Shown here in pieces: positions 1 to 12,271 of a DNA stretch of 64,000 nucleotides. Position 1 is the first letter of the stretch, and each line of letters opens with the position of its first letter. The DNA is from Nemertoderma westbladi (lineage: Eukaryota > Xenacoelomorpha > Nemertodermatida > Nemertodermatidae). The position numbers and the translations under genes are program-made. The notes under the pieces are model-generated. The model did no database searches, was not told the origin of the DNA, and saw only the letters and a program-made list of their open reading frames with translations. The stretch is taken from contig JAUCBJ010009135.1 of assembly GCA_032718475.1 (NCBI GenBank), positions 1 through 64,000 on the forward strand. The letters run 5' to 3'.

Positions 1-730
1 AATTTTCGATATACGTAATGGAAAGTTACATAAGTAATATTTATTACCAGTGATATTACAAGATATTACAAGTGGAGGGATATGAGTTTTATTGTGAAAA
101 ATCTATCAATATTATATTGCAATGCTGGACGTTTCCCTTACTCGATAGTCTTGTAATGTGAACCAATATTGTAATGACAGGGGGGGAGTGTTAGTGAAGT
201 AATCCCAATCTAATAAGCGGTGTAATAAGCCAGAATACGTGACATAATAAGTGACATGATTAAGAGAGTAACAACCGAGGATGAGATATTGGCTACAAAG
301 TGAGTAATGGTGTGACATGAGTACAAAGCCATTGAAAAGTTGTGAACGCATATTGGGGCCCAAAATCGAGTGTTAAATATGTATTTAAAATATAAATAAA
401 CAGGTAAACAATAGAGTCTTACACAATAAAAAAAACACAGAATCAGGACATTACGCCCAAAATAGTACTCGGCCCTCGTGCCATCGACAAACCACAAAAA
501 TACAAACAAAAAAACGACATAAACAAAAAACAACAAACAAAAATCAAATATATTAAATATGCTCAACATACAGGTATGTCTCACGCAGTTGTCGCAAATT
601 CTGCTCTACTTTATGAAATGATTTACCTGTTTATTTATTTTTTATATCTATAACTAGCCCCTGTTAGTCAGGATGTCGCGTACGACCTTTAACCCTATTA
701 GTACCGGGCTATAAAATGTTGTACAAATAC
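1..730. other. Intergenic or intronic repeat-derived DNA
   Basis: I see no convincing gene here. Bases about 380-430 and 617-700 carry sequence that recurs at about 19866-19945 and 58230-58315 (the part containing TTTACCTGTTTATTTTTTAT and TTAGTCAGGATGTCGCG). The 380-430 part is inverted relative to those copies. This marks a dispersed repeat. The short minus-strand reading frames at 112-584 are low-complexity and I do not accept them. Confidence 0.5.
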
Positions 731-731
731 C

Positions 732-2251
732 GGGGGGGGGGGGGGGGGTCATATTGACACCCCCACCCCTCTAAAATCTACAAATATTTACGAAAACGTC
801 TGATTTTTTGTTTGTACGTAGGTATCACTTGTCTGGATCCGACCGAAAAAATTTTTTTCGAAAAAATGTACTGGGGTGGTTATATTGCAGCACCAAAATT
901 ACAAGTAGTGCACAATTTTCACCAAATTTGAAAGTTACATTTTCGGCTAATTATTTTTCAATACAGGTTTTCTGGGGTGCAAAATACATTGGAAAATATT
1001 AAAAAATGATATGATTCCTCTAAATGGCTGTTTAGTCCTCTCTGCGTAGGAAAAAAATGAAAAAGCAAGTAACCAGCACTTTTCAGTTAGAACACAAAAT
1101 TTTTAATTCACTTATACGATGCTATAAATTCACATTTTCAGGTTTTCGAGGGCGCTGATTCTAATGGAATACATTTCTAATATGCCAGATCATTGCTACT
1201 TGTATTTTTCGGCGTAATTTGGCAAATTTTGGTGCTAGCACCAAATTTCGTACCAATCACCAAAAAGTACAAGTTTGCGATGTCCAGTGCTGTTTTTATT
1301 GATTCCATCGGATTCAGGACCCTCATAAACCCGTATAACGTAAGAAACAAGGTGATACAGTACTATCTACTTATCAATTTGCATATTTTCCAAAATTTGG
1401 TGCTGGCACAACAATTTTCACCCACCGGCGAAAAATACAAGTTTGAGAACTCTTATGAAATTTTTACCGATTCCATTGAATTCAGAACCATCACAAACCC
1501 GTATAACGCAAGAAACAAGGTGACACAATCAATTGATATATTTGATGGTTTTCAAAATTTGGTGCTAGCACCACATTTTGCACCCACATCCGAAAAATAC
1601 AAGTTTGAGATGTCTAGTTCGATAATTATATTTTCCATTGAATTCAGAACAGCCATAAACCTCTAAAACACAAGAAATAAATTGTCACAAGCAATTTTAT
1701 CTATATGATGGATTTTCAAAATTTCGTGCTAGCACCAAAATTTGCACACAGCACCGAAAAATACAAGTTTGATACGCTTGGTGCAACTCGTATATATTTC
1801 ATCGAATCCAGAAACCCAAAAAACCCCAATTGCGTAAAAAACAAGTTTCAAACGATCAATTTACAAAATTGACTTATTTCAAAATTTGGTGCTGGCACCA
1901 AAATTTGGCACCCACCGAAAAAAACAAGTTTGAAATTTCTAAATCAATTTATATGAATTCCATCAAATTTCTAACACCAAAAAACCGGAGTAAATCAAAA
2001 ATAGAGATGTTACCATTCATATTTAATGAAATGTAATTTTCAAAAAACGTCTCAAAAAAAGTGCTAAAAGTAGGGTTAAAAAATGGTGCTATAACTCGAA
2101 AAGTACCCAATATTTTTGAAAACGGTTTTCACTACTAGGAAGACAATAGATTTTTAGGAAAAGTCATAAAATTTCAGATTCCCAACTGTGTTTGTTTCAG
2201 AATTATAATAAAAAAACCACGGGGGGGGGGTCATATTGACCCCCCCCCCCC
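732..2251. repeat. Satellite block of ~165-bp units bounded by poly-G/TCATATTGA motifs
   Basis: From about 1060 to 2040 a unit of roughly 165 bp recurs about five times. Each unit holds a dyad close to TTTGGTGCTAGCACCAAA (near 1224, 1391, 1555, 1719 and 1884), followed by a diverged stretch containing GAAAAATACAAGTTTGA. The block is bracketed by a 17-base G run plus TCATATTGACACCCC at 732 and by ten G, TCATATTGA and twelve C at 2221-2251. The matching brackets suggest a single repeat unit or element. Open frames at 1193-1666 and 1830-2036 are repeats of this unit, not a protein I recognise. Confidence 0.7.
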
Positions 2252-2255
2252 GGGT

Positions 2256-3635
2256 TATTAAATATGTATTGGCAGACCGAACAATGATGAAATACCTCCT
2301 GTATTGATGTAATCAAGGCGTTGGATGTAATACAGTAAGGATAATCAATACATTTGGTTATTTGTTCCGGTAGAAAGGGACTATTAGTACATAGAGGGAA
2401 ATACCAGGGCACTCACGGCTAAGAAAGAAGTAGCTAGTAATTTGTATAAAACAGGTGAAGGTGTAACCAATATTAGATATTAGTCAGGTGGTAATTATTG
2501 AGGTGTATGTATAATATTATGTTTTTGGTCTAGTACTTTTTTCCATTGGTGCATTTCTACAATAAATGTCACCTTACCTAATTACTCTCTCCTACTTACA
2601 TTTATATTATATGGGTGATTACGCTACTTCGCACCGTACATGAAATAGCTCCTATTGATATTGGTGAGATATATTAGTTATTGCTAGTAAATGTCATTAA
2701 AACATAAATCAACACGAACCCTCTTATTTATTACACTGGGGTCTAACGCATATCCTCGACAGGTCAATTGTGGGCATGGATCGACATGGATCGAGTAGGC
2801 CTATATCGGGATAATACAGAGTTATACCGTCCCATACCCACCTAATACGGGGCCCTTCCGACCCATACCCCGTTATTACCATCCTATTAATTGGCTACTG
2901 AATATTGTATGACTCAACCAGTAAACATTTCATGCGCTTGTATTAATTATTCTTGCCTTTAAGTGTTCCCAAATTTACCTACGGGAAACTGCATTCCATC
3001 GTCTACGCGTAGGCTACGCTACACCTACCGCTACGTGGAAACGTCAAACCCCAGAGTCATGTATGACTGACGGCCGACCGGCCAATGGCCCGGGTCCAAA
3101 ATTCCACAAAATTTCTTAGATGAGAGCGTCATGACTTAGGGTTAGGGTTACATGACAGTGTTAGGATTCTGGTCACTTCACTTTGAATTAAGGTTTCGGA
3201 CCACCACTCTCGAAATCTGGGGTGAAAATGCTCTGGGCATTTTATCCTGTGACACTGGTGACCCAAACAGGATGTTATTAGCCACTAATTAATAGTTATA
3301 AAGATGTTTAATCACAAATTACCTATTGTGTTTATACTGTATGTGCTGTTAGACTTACTGCTCTATTCATATGCTCCAATGCTTCGTTCAACATTTCTTT
3401 TTCCATATGACTTCTTACATCATTTAGAACATCAGAATACTTTAAGATCACCTGCCGTAAAATCAAGCACATTATTAGTGTTGTGGTGTAATAATAATTA
3501 ATTGTTTATACTACAGTATGGTACTACTTTCATATTTTTCAATTTGAACTGTTGACCTATTGTTATTAATTAAAACAGTTATAATAGAGACAGAAGTTCC
3601 TAATACAGAAAAATTCATGTTCCATTATTTATTAT
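2256..3635. other. Unassigned non-coding DNA
   Basis: No gene is supported. The interval is AT-rich with a more GC-rich patch around 2750-3100. Two TTAGGG units occur at about 3137, too few for a telomeric tract. Short open frames at 2203-2412 (minus) and 3304-3501 (plus) show no recognisable motifs. Roco exons downstream of exon D could lie in this direction, but I could not identify one. Confidence 0.4.
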
Positions 3636-4983
3636 CTACCAGTTACGATACCAGTATAGGTTACGCTACCCTACCAGTACCGGTTACACTACCAGTACAC
3701 TGGTTAAACTACCAGTACACGTTACACTACCAGTACACTGGTTAAACTACCAGTACCGGTTACACTACCAGTACACTGGTTAAACTACCAGTACCGGTTA
3801 CACTACCAGTACACTGGTTAAACTACCAGTACCGGTTACACTACCAGTACACTGGTTAAACTACCAGTACCGGTTACACTACAAGTACACTGGTTAAACT
3901 ACCAGTACCGGTTACACTACAAGTACACTGGTTAAACTACCAGTACCGGTTACACTACAAGTACACTGGTTAAACTACCAGTACCGGTTACACTACAAGT
4001 ACACTGGTTAAACTACCAGTACCGGTTACACTACAAGTACACTGGTTAAACTACCAGTACCGGTTACACTACAAGTACACTGGTTAAACTACCAGTACCG
4101 GTTACACTACCAGTACCGGTTACACTACAAGTACACTGGTTAAACTACCAGTACCGGTTACACTACAAGTACACTGGTTAAACTACCAGTACCGGTTACA
4201 CTACAAGTACACTGGTTAAACTACCAGTACCGGTTACACTACAAGTACACTGGTTAAACTACCAGTACCGGTTACACTACAAGTACACTGGTTAAACTAC
4301 CAGTACCGGTTACACTACAAGTACACTGGTTAAACTACCAGTACCGGTTACTCTACAAGTACACTGGTTAAACTACCAGTACCGGTTACACAACCAGTAC
4401 CGGTTACACTACAAGTACACTGGTTAAACTACCAGTACCGGTTACACTACAAGTACACTGGTTAAACTACCAGTACCGGTTACACTACAAGTACACTGGT
4501 TAAACTACCAGTACCGGTTACACTACCAGTACACTGGTTAAACTACCAGTACCGGTTACACTACAAGTACACTGGTTAAACTACCAGTACCGGTTACACT
4601 ACAAGTACACTGGTTAAACTACCAGTACCGGTTACACTACAAGTACACTGGTTAAACTACCAGTACCGGTTACACTACAAGTACACTGGTTAAACTACCA
4701 GTACCGGTTACACTACAAGTACACTGGTTAAACTACCAGTACCGGTTACACTACAAGTACACTGGTTAAACTACCAGTACCGGTTACACTACAAGTACAC
4801 TGGTTAAACTACCAGTACCGGTTACACTACAAGTACACTGGTTAAACTACCAGTACCGGTTACACTACAAGTACACTGGTTAAACTACCAGTACCGGTTA
4901 CACTACCAGTACACTGGTTAAACTACCAGTACCGGTTACACTACAAGTACACTGGTTAAACTACCAGTACCGGTTACACTACA
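3636..4983. repeat. 38-bp minisatellite, first block
   Basis: About 35 head-to-tail copies of a 38-bp unit made of GGTTACACTACAAGTACACT plus GGTTAAACTACCAGTACC. The main variant has CCAGTACACT instead of CAAGTACACT. The array breaks at the RTE-like LINE and resumes at 8743 in the same register and orientation, so the LINE inserted into an existing array. Confidence 0.93.
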
Positions 4984-7900
4984 CTACTACTACTAGGATC
5001 GGCATGCTGCATTGCAGCTGCATTTTTAAGAATGCTGTGCCGGCTTGTCAACAAAATTGCACCGCCACAACTCCCTATCACCCATGACATTTGCTAGATC
5101 ATCCGCATCTTTAAGGCCAGTGTCCTTTAAGATGCGTCTCAAGAAAGTCATGGGCTGTCCACCATGCTTATTCACTCCATGAGGCTGCCAAAGTACAAGA
5201 TTATGCACTGGCTGGTCCTCACGGCGAAAGCAATGTCCTGCAAAGCGGAGGCGGTTTTGTTCTAGTGTCAAGCTTGGGGGAACCAATGAGACACCTCCAA
5301 TGTTATATAGTGTCTGGTTGGAGATGTGTGCATTGTACTTGACACAATGAACCCGGCGTAGCATTCTTGTGAATGTGCCATCCAGAGATTTGGTGTCCTC
5401 AGCAGTTAGAGCCCAGCATGGACTCCCATAGAGGAGTACTGGAACTACTGCTGCTCTAAATAATCGGACCTTAAGTTTCCGATTAATTCTCGGTGACTTC
5501 CAAATCCTGGAAAGCCTATTCAAGGCTGCCCATGCCTTTCCCTTACGTATTCGAAGGTCCTCACCTGACTTCCGGATCCATGATCCCAGGTAACAGAAGT
5601 CGTCCACATGCTCAAGCATACCATCCTTTGAGCTTATGCTCATCCGATCAGAGACTTGCTGAGGACTTTCAAAGTTAACGGTCAGAATTTTGGTCTTTCT
5701 GGAGTTAATAAAAAGACCAACACTAGAAGCAGCATGTTCTAATGAGCTGAGGAGCCGTTGGGCTCCCTCTAATGATTCTGAGAGTACTCCTAAGTCATCA
5801 GCAAAGTCTAGATCAGTTAGGTACTTGGCAGGATTTCCTCGACTTCTGGAGCCAGTAGGTGGAGTTATCATCACCCCATCATCATTATGATGATCTAAGG
5901 ACATGCGTAGAATATAGTCAACCACAATAATGAACAAGAATGGTGCAAGTGTGTCTCCTTGGAGGACGCCCCATAACACTTCAAATGGTTCTGTGTCACC
6001 GTCAACAGTAGACACAAATGTTGTCGAACCATCGTATACTGATCTGATTGCTGCAATAATTTCATCAGGAATCCCATATAATGAAAGTATGCTGAACATA
6101 CGTGAACGAGAGACTGAATCAAAGGCCTTGAAGAAGTCAACAAAGATAACAGCCAGATGCCTGTCTTTCTTTTTTGATAATTCTTCAATTATCCTTCTAA
6201 GTGCCAAAATGGGCTCCATGGTCCCACGACCTTTACGGAACCCATTCTGATTTCCACGGAGCAGTCTCTCAATGGGATCCCTGATGCGATTTAATAGAAT
6301 CCTATTGTATAGCTTTGCAGCAATCGAGATCAATGAGATTCCCCGAAAAGAACCATAGAGTGTTAGGTTGCCCTTCTTGGGAACTGGCACCAACTTATTT
6401 GTTTTCATTTCTTGTGGGACTCTTGTTGTTCGGTACATGTCTACTATGATGGGATAGATGAGCTTTAAACACTCAGGTATTTTAAAGACCTCAGGGGGAA
6501 CACCATCTACTCCACTGGCACGATTGGTCTTAATGCTCTTTGCAGCAGCCTGCACTTCTGCAAAGGAGATATCGCCAATGGGAATATCTGGGAGTACAGA
6601 CTCAGACACTTTTACTTCTATAAAGTTATCAGGCAATACCCTGTCATTATTGAGGAGCTTTTCAAAGTGGGCTTTCCAACCATTGAGGCGATCGGCTGGT
6701 GATTCAGCCTTAACCTTGGTGGTTGGTTGGCTTTTCCGCCCAGTAAGCAGATTGATTGATTTCCATGCCTGGGATGATTGCCTGCTGTCGTCAGCATCAT
6801 TGATGGCATCAACCTGTTGGTTTATTAGCTCCTGTAGATTAACAGAGTACTGCCTGTTCAGGGACCTAGATGCAGCCTTAACTGCATTCTTGGCCGCTGT
6901 AGTCTGTTTGAGTCGGGACTCTTTCTGCGCCTTATGAAGGTCATTTCGGCACTTCTGAATTTTGTTGTCAGTCCAGGGGGCCCTTTTCCTGTTTCGAGGG
7001 TATACAGGAACTGTTTCTGCAGCTGCTAACTTAACTGCTTCTGTAAAGGCAGTATAGCCCTCACAGTGATCTGCCGCCTCAGAGGCAAGAGCCTCATACC
7101 TGTTGCTCAGCTGTAGTGTGAAGCTGGATCTCACACTTGGCTGTTGCAACAGAGAGGACCAGTCATGCCGCGGCAAGGCAGATTTCGTTGTTCTGCTAGC
7201 ACGCAGACTAAGTCTTACCTTGGCCACAATAAGGCGGTGATCACTGGAGAAGGGTCGAAGTGTAAATGCATTACAGTCTTGTATAGAGCTCCTGTATTTC
7301 CTACGAAACAGAATATGGTCTATCTGGGACTTGTGACCACTGGGACCACTATGAGTCCATAGCTTTCCAGTTCGCTTCTTGAACTGGGTTCCAGCCGAAA
7401 ACAATCCATTTCCAGAGATAAAATCCTGAAGATGGACAGAATTTCGGTTAACACTATTGCTATAGACCCAGGGCGATGTAGGTGATTGATGCAGACTTGC
7501 ATTAAAGTCTCCCAGGAATGTTAAGAATGCATGCTGATCCACTCCATCAGTAGCTGCTTGTAGATTGTGGTAGAAATTTTCCACCTCCTCTACAGGGGCA
7601 ACACTAGTTGGAGAGTAGCACACAATCAGAACCACCTTAGGAAACTTCTTAGCCAGTCTTCCAGAACATGAGAAGTGGCAACGGATGATGCGGTTAGAGA
7701 TTTGGTCTATTTTGTCCAATGCTGCATGTGCAGTTGGATTCATCAATAGACCAATTCCACCATTGCCACTATCATCTGCTGACGCGAGGGCGAGTCGCCA
7801 ACCGCCCCCCATGTCCTTAATCAGAACCTCATCAGTCTGTCCAGTCTGCATTCGGTGCTCTTGAACACCCACTGCGCTAAGAGAAAGCTTATCTGCCAAG

Positions 7901-8742
7901 GCAGTCAGCTCACCTTGTCGCATTGGGGACCCGAGTGTTAGGGTGTTTACTGAGGCTAGTCTAGTGACTTGCCTCAGATTCACCAATGGCTTTGTTGGTC
8001 GGGGTGGAACATGAGAGTAGCCTCCAACTCCAGAATCCCTCTCCCCATCACAATCTGGCCTCCCTGGCGACCCAGGGTTTGGGCCAGAAAGGTCATCAGG
8101 AAAGGGACTCAAAGAATTGTTGGCTGCTCTCTCTCCAGTAGGGGGTGAGACAGGCAGCCGGTCAGGAGTTAACTGACGCCTGTGAGGCCGATTGTGTCCG
8201 GTAATTCCACTGGCCTCTAGTGGCCGGACCTCCGCATTGCTAATGTAATCCATAGTGGGGGTTGGGGGGTGCTTTTTTGCCGAGTCAGCTCTCGGGGCAA
8301 ATACCGCACCCTGGTTTGCCATTCCACAGGGTGGGTGTCGCAATGGAGTCAGATATGAGGCCCATCACCCATATCTACTCTGGCGCACATGACCCACCAT
8401 TGGCTGTTGCAGCTCATCTGCTGGGTCATGCCCTGTACCCTTGCTGCCAGGTGCAGGTCGCAGTGAAGTGCTCTCAGAGTGGACATGAGAACACTCTACT
8501 CCTGACCAGCCATTGGTAGATCACCATCTGCCTGGTCAGGCCATATACCCCTGCAGCCAAGTATATGGGTCCTTAATCCAGGACCAAGTGCGTCCTTATC
8601 CCAGAACGAAGGGGGTCCTAGTTACAGGACCAGATTTGCCCTAGTAAGAGGGTCTATACAGCTACAGGTGGCACCTCCTTTATGCTGCATGGAGGTGGCA
8701 AGTTTTCTTGATCAATGACCTAGAATACCTGACCTGACCTGA
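4984..8742 (-). mobile_element. RTE-like non-LTR retrotransposon inserted in a minisatellite
   Basis: The element reads on the minus strand. It has a ~400-bp 5' region, one long ORF, a very short 3' UTR and a (TAG)n-like tail at about 4984-4995 (plus strand ACTACTACTA). Short 3' regions ending in simple repeats instead of poly(A) are typical of RTE-type LINEs. The hexamer ACTACA borders both ends (4978-4983 and 8743-8748) and may be the target-site duplication, although the target is itself repetitive. The host 38-bp array continues on both sides. Confidence 0.85.
5026..8343 (-). CDS. LINE ORF: AP-like endonuclease plus reverse transcriptase (1105 aa)
   Basis: A single uninterrupted ORF of 1105 residues. 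Residues ~127-380 form an endonuclease/exonuclease/phosphatase domain: LASVNTLTL at its start, VQEHR with the metal-binding Glu, GDFNASL near 276 and SDHRLIVAKV near 368. Reverse transcriptase motifs follow from ~600: SGVDGVPPEVF, FRGISLISIAAKLYNRIL, NGFRKGRG, VDFFKAFDSV, LQGDTLAPFLF and the catalytic FADD near 845. The C-terminal part, with LYNIGG, RFAGHCFRRE and LVLW, matches the conserved tail of RTE-like elements. The protein nicks target DNA and reverse-transcribes its own RNA. All catalytic motifs are present and there is no stop, so it may be active or recently active. The start is the first ATG of the frame. Clade naming is from memory of motifs. Confidence 0.93.
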   Translation of the reverse strand: MRHPPCGMANQGAVFAPRADSAKKHPPTPTMDYISNAEVRPLEASGITGHNRPHRRQLTPDRLPVSPPTGERAANNSLSPFPDDLSGPNPGSPGRPDCDGERDSGVGGYSHVPPRPTKPLVNLRQVTRLASVNTLTLGSPMRQGELTALADKLSLSAVGVQEHRMQTGQTDEVLIKDMGGGWRLALASADDSGNGGIGLLMNPTAHAALDKIDQISNRIIRCHFSCSGRLAKKFPKVVLIVCYSPTSVAPVEEVENFYHNLQAATDGVDQHAFLTFLGDFNASLHQSPTSPWVYSNSVNRNSVHLQDFISGNGLFSAGTQFKKRTGKLWTHSGPSGHKSQIDHILFRRKYRSSIQDCNAFTLRPFSSDHRLIVAKVRLSLRASRTTKSALPRHDWSSLLQQPSVRSSFTLQLSNRYEALASEAADHCEGYTAFTEAVKLAAAETVPVYPRNRKRAPWTDNKIQKCRNDLHKAQKESRLKQTTAAKNAVKAASRSLNRQYSVNLQELINQQVDAINDADDSRQSSQAWKSINLLTGRKSQPTTKVKAESPADRLNGWKAHFEKLLNNDRVLPDNFIEVKVSESVLPDIPIGDISFAEVQAAAKSIKTNRASGVDGVPPEVFKIPECLKLIYPIIVDMYRTTRVPQEMKTNKLVPVPKKGNLTLYGSFRGISLISIAAKLYNRILLNRIRDPIERLLRGNQNGFRKGRGTMEPILALRRIIEELSKKKDRHLAVIFVDFFKAFDSVSRSRMFSILSLYGIPDEIIAAIRSVYDGSTTFVSTVDGDTEPFEVLWGVLQGDTLAPFLFIIVVDYILRMSLDHHNDDGVMITPPTGSRSRGNPAKYLTDLDFADDLGVLSESLEGAQRLLSSLEHAASSVGLFINSRKTKILTVNFESPQQVSDRMSISSKDGMLEHVDDFCYLGSWIRKSGEDLRIRKGKAWAALNRLSRIWKSPRINRKLKVRLFRAAVVPVLLYGSPCWALTAEDTKSLDGTFTRMLRRVHCVKYNAHISNQTLYNIGGVSLVPPSLTLEQNRLRFAGHCFRREDQPVHNLVLWQPHGVNKHGGQPMTFLRRILKDTGLKDADDLANVMGDRELWRCNFVDKPAQHS

Positions 8743-10912
8743 ACTACAAGTACAGTTGTAGTTACACTACAAGTACACTGGTTAAACTACCAGTACCGGT
8801 TACACTACAAGTACACTGGTTAAACTACCAGTACCGGTTACACTACAAGTACACTGGTTAAACTACCAGTACCGGTTACACTACCAGTACACTGGTTAAA
8901 CTACCAGTATAGGTTATGTTACCAGTGCAGGTTAAGCTACCAGTAACGATTACACTACTGGTAACGGTTACACTACCAGTAACGGTTACACTACCGGTAA
9001 CGGTTCTATAACAGCACTGGTTACACTACCGGTATCGCTTACACTACCGGTATCGCTTACAATACCAGTACCGGTTACGCTACCGGTACTGGTTACACTA
9101 CCGGTAACGGTTCTATAACAGCACTGGTTACACTACCGGTATCGCTTACACTACCGGTATCGCTTACAATACCAGTACCGGTTACGCTACCGGTACTGGT
9201 TACACTACCGGTAACGGTTCTATAACAGCACTGGTTACACTACACGGTATCACTTACACTACCAGTACCTGTTACACTACCGGTACCGGTTACACTACTG
9301 GTAACGGTTCTGTAACAGAACTGGTTAGGCTACACGGTATCACTTACACTACCAGTACCTGTTACACTATCAGTACCGGTTACACTACCGGTAACGGTTC
9401 TATAACAGCACTGGTTACACTACACGGTATCGCTTACACTACCAGTGTCTGTTACACTACCGGTACCGGTTACACTACCAGTAACGGTTCTCTAACAGCA
9501 CTGGTTACACTACCGGTACCGGTTACACTACCAGTACCATTTACACTACTGGTAACGGTTCTCTAACAGCACTGGTTACACTACCGGTACCGGTTAATCT
9601 ACCAGTACAGGTTACGCTACCAGTAATGATTACACTACCGGTAACGGTTACACTACCAGTAACGGTTCTCTAACAGTACTGGTTACACTACATGGAATCG
9701 CTTACACTACCGGTACCGGTTACACTACCGGTAACGGTTTTCTAACAGCACTGGTTACACTACCGGTATTGCTTACACTACCAGAACCTGTTAGACTACC
9801 GGTACCGGTTACACTACCGGTACCGGTTACACTACAGGTAACGGTTCTCTAGCAGCGCTGGTTACTCTACCAGTACAGGTTACGCTACCAGTAACGATTA
9901 CACTACCGGTAACGGTTACACTACCAGTAACGGTTACACTACTGGTAACGGTTCTATAGCAGCACTGGTTACACTACACGGTATCACTTACACTACCAGT
10001 ACCTGTTTCACTACCGGTACCGGTTACACTACCAGTAACGGTTCTCTAACAGCACTGGTTACACTACACGGTATCACTTACACTGCCAGTACCTGTTACA
10101 CTACCGGTACCGGATACACTACCGGTAAGGTTCTCTAACAGCACTGGTTACACTACACGGTATCACTTACACTACCAGTACCTGTTTCACTACCGGTACC
10201 GGTACCGGTTACACTACTGGTAACGGTTCTATAGCAGCACTGGTTACACTACACGGTATCACTTACACTACCAGTACCTGTTTCACTACCGGTACCGGTT
10301 ACACTACCAGTAACGGTTCTCTAACAGCACTGGTTACACTACACGGTATCACTTACACTGCCAGTACCTGTTACACTACCGGTACCGGATACACTACCGG
10401 TAAGGTTCTCTAACAGCACTGGTTACACTACACGGTATCACTTACACTACCAGTACCTGTTTCACTACCGGTACCGGTACCGGTTACACTACCAGTAACG
10501 GTTACACTACCAGTAACGGTTACACTACTGGTAACGGTTCTATAACAGCACTGGTTACACTACACGGTATCACTTACACTACCAGTACCTGTTTCACTAC
10601 CGGTACCGGTTACACTACCAGTAACGGTTCTCTAACAGCACTGGTTACACTACACGGTATCACTTACACTGCCAGTACCTGTTACACTACCGGTACCGGA
10701 TACACTACCGGTAAGGTTCTCTAACAGCACTGGTTACACTACCGGTATCGCTTACAATACCAGTACCGGTTACGCTACCGGTACTGGTTACACTACCGGT
10801 AACGGTTCTATAACAGCACTGGTTACACTACACGGTATCACTTACACTGCCAGTACCTGTTACACTACCTGTTACACTACAGTACTGGTTGCATTACAAC
10901 CAGTACCGGTTA
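8743..10912. repeat. 38-bp minisatellite continuation and derived higher-order repeat
   Basis: Bases 8743 to about 8905 continue the 38-bp array. From there to the Roco exon, the sequence is a diverged family of CTACCGGTACCGGTTACA-type modules. They are arranged in longer units such as GGTAACGGTTCTATAACAGC, then ACTGGTTACACTACACGGTA, then TCACTTACACTACCAGTACC. Blocks repeat at higher order; the segment around 9960-10140 recurs near 10210-10430 and again near 10540-10730. The part from about 9191 to 9744 recurs at 20128-20690 because of the tandem duplication described below. Confidence 0.88.
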
Positions 10913-10918
10913 CACTAC

Positions 10919-11165
10919 CTGGTTTTTTGATCTCTTATCCAACACGTAGGTCTGCAACACTTGTGTCTCGTGGCTGGGTAACTGCGAAGCAACTTTATTA
11001 ATCGGCTCATATCTCAAACACAAGTCAATTATTACGTCACGCAATTTGGATAGACCCTGCCCAGTGACGCAACTAACAGCTAACAACTGCATCGGTTGCC
11101 GTCGAGACTTCAGATCCATCAAATAGGAAGATATTTCGCGCACATGAGGTGAGTTGTGTAAATTA
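10919..11165 (-). CDS. Roco-family GTPase, exon D (end of Roc domain)
   Basis: This minus-strand exon is bounded by an acceptor (ATTTTCAG, plus 11166-11173) and a CAG|GTAGTG donor (plus 10913-10921). It opens with one base that completes the codon left by exon C, and it ends in phase 0. It encodes NLHNSPHVREISSYLMDLKS, then LLAVSCVTGQGLSKLRDVI, the G5-type motif that closes a Roc domain. The helix-rich segment after it leads towards the COR domain. The donor lies directly against a minisatellite, so the next intron starts in repeat DNA. Later exons (COR and beyond) are not identified and probably lie left of the window or in unrecognised DNA. A damaged second copy sits at 20703-20818. Confidence 0.8.
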
Positions 11166-11173
11166 CTGAAAAT

Positions 11174-12271
11174 TATTAAATTGGAATTGGAATAGTAGGA
11201 TTCCATTAATATTAATAACGACAAGACTGTTATAATAATTGTTGACATTTGAATTAGTGTTTATCAGTTTATGAACTGATGAATTAAATAAATTATTGTT
11301 TTACTAAAGAGATTATTTGTGTAAGCTTACTTATTTGCTGTATTATTATTTAATCTAAATGTACATAATAGTTTTAATAAATTATTTTACAAAATGTTTC
11401 CAATTCTTAGTTAGGCCTGCTGCTTACGGGATCGTGTTAATTAGGCTGAATGAAAATTTCATGTCGTCTGTCTGTCTGTCCGTCCGTCCACCGGTACGTC
11501 CGTAATAAATAATTCATTCGTAAATAACTTTTGATGATTTTAAACATTTTCAACCAAATTTTGTATTCTATACTAGATAAAAGTCTGTTAAGTAAATAGT
11601 CTGCTAAAAACCTACGTATAGCGCCGCCGCCGGTGCTTCTTTATTATTTTTACATTTCAGAACAAATTCATTCGATTCTGTCATATCATAAGGACCTAAG
11701 TCACCTTTTTTTACGAGAATGACATCTGTGCACATTCTGTAAGAGCCCCAATGCATCAGAATGAGTGGTTTAGGATATTTAATCATTTAAGACATTTTCT
11801 AGGATACGATTTTTTAACGTTATGATTTGATTATTGCTCCGAAGTGGTGGACAGATGGCATTGTCTCTAAGCCTACCACCGTGCTCGTGATAAAGTGTAT
11901 ACGATTGAACACAACTCCAATAGCTATTCTAGAAACATAGAAACTATAGATAAGCTGTTTTAAAAAATCGTATCTCTAATATGTTTATTTCATCATAACG
12001 GCCTAAATCATAAAGAGTTATAAAAACTAATTAATAAAAAAAATTAATTTAACTTTTTAATAAAAACAAACTCTTTGAACCGTTTTCAATTCATAAATAA
12101 AACATAATTAACCCCAAGTGATTAACTTTTGTGCCAAAATAAAATTAGAAACTAAAACTTAGTTTTCTGAAATTTATGATGACAGGGTCGATATATAATC
12201 TAATAATCTGATATAAATAAATTATTTGGGGGCGTAGTAAATTAGTTAGCTCTCCGCCTAGGCACTACAAT
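11174..12271. other. Roco intron DNA, duplicated (copy 1), holding the empty transposon site
   Basis: Non-coding, AT-rich intron sequence with a short TGTC/CGTC-rich patch near 11465. Bases up to 11697 recur at 20819-21326, and bases from 11698 recur from 54107. Position 11696-11697 (GGACC-TA-AGTCACC) is the uninterrupted counterpart of the insertion site of the giant element at 21327-54104. The open frame at 11604-11786 has no protein signal. Confidence 0.75.

Noticed and set aside
2203-2412. Minus-strand frame as a COR-domain exon of the Roco gene
   Set aside because: It has a vaguely helical composition but no conserved COR motif, and its end runs into the poly-G hairpin.
3130-3150. TTAGGGTTAGGG as a telomere remnant
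   Set aside because: Only two units are present, which is expected by chance in a window of this size.
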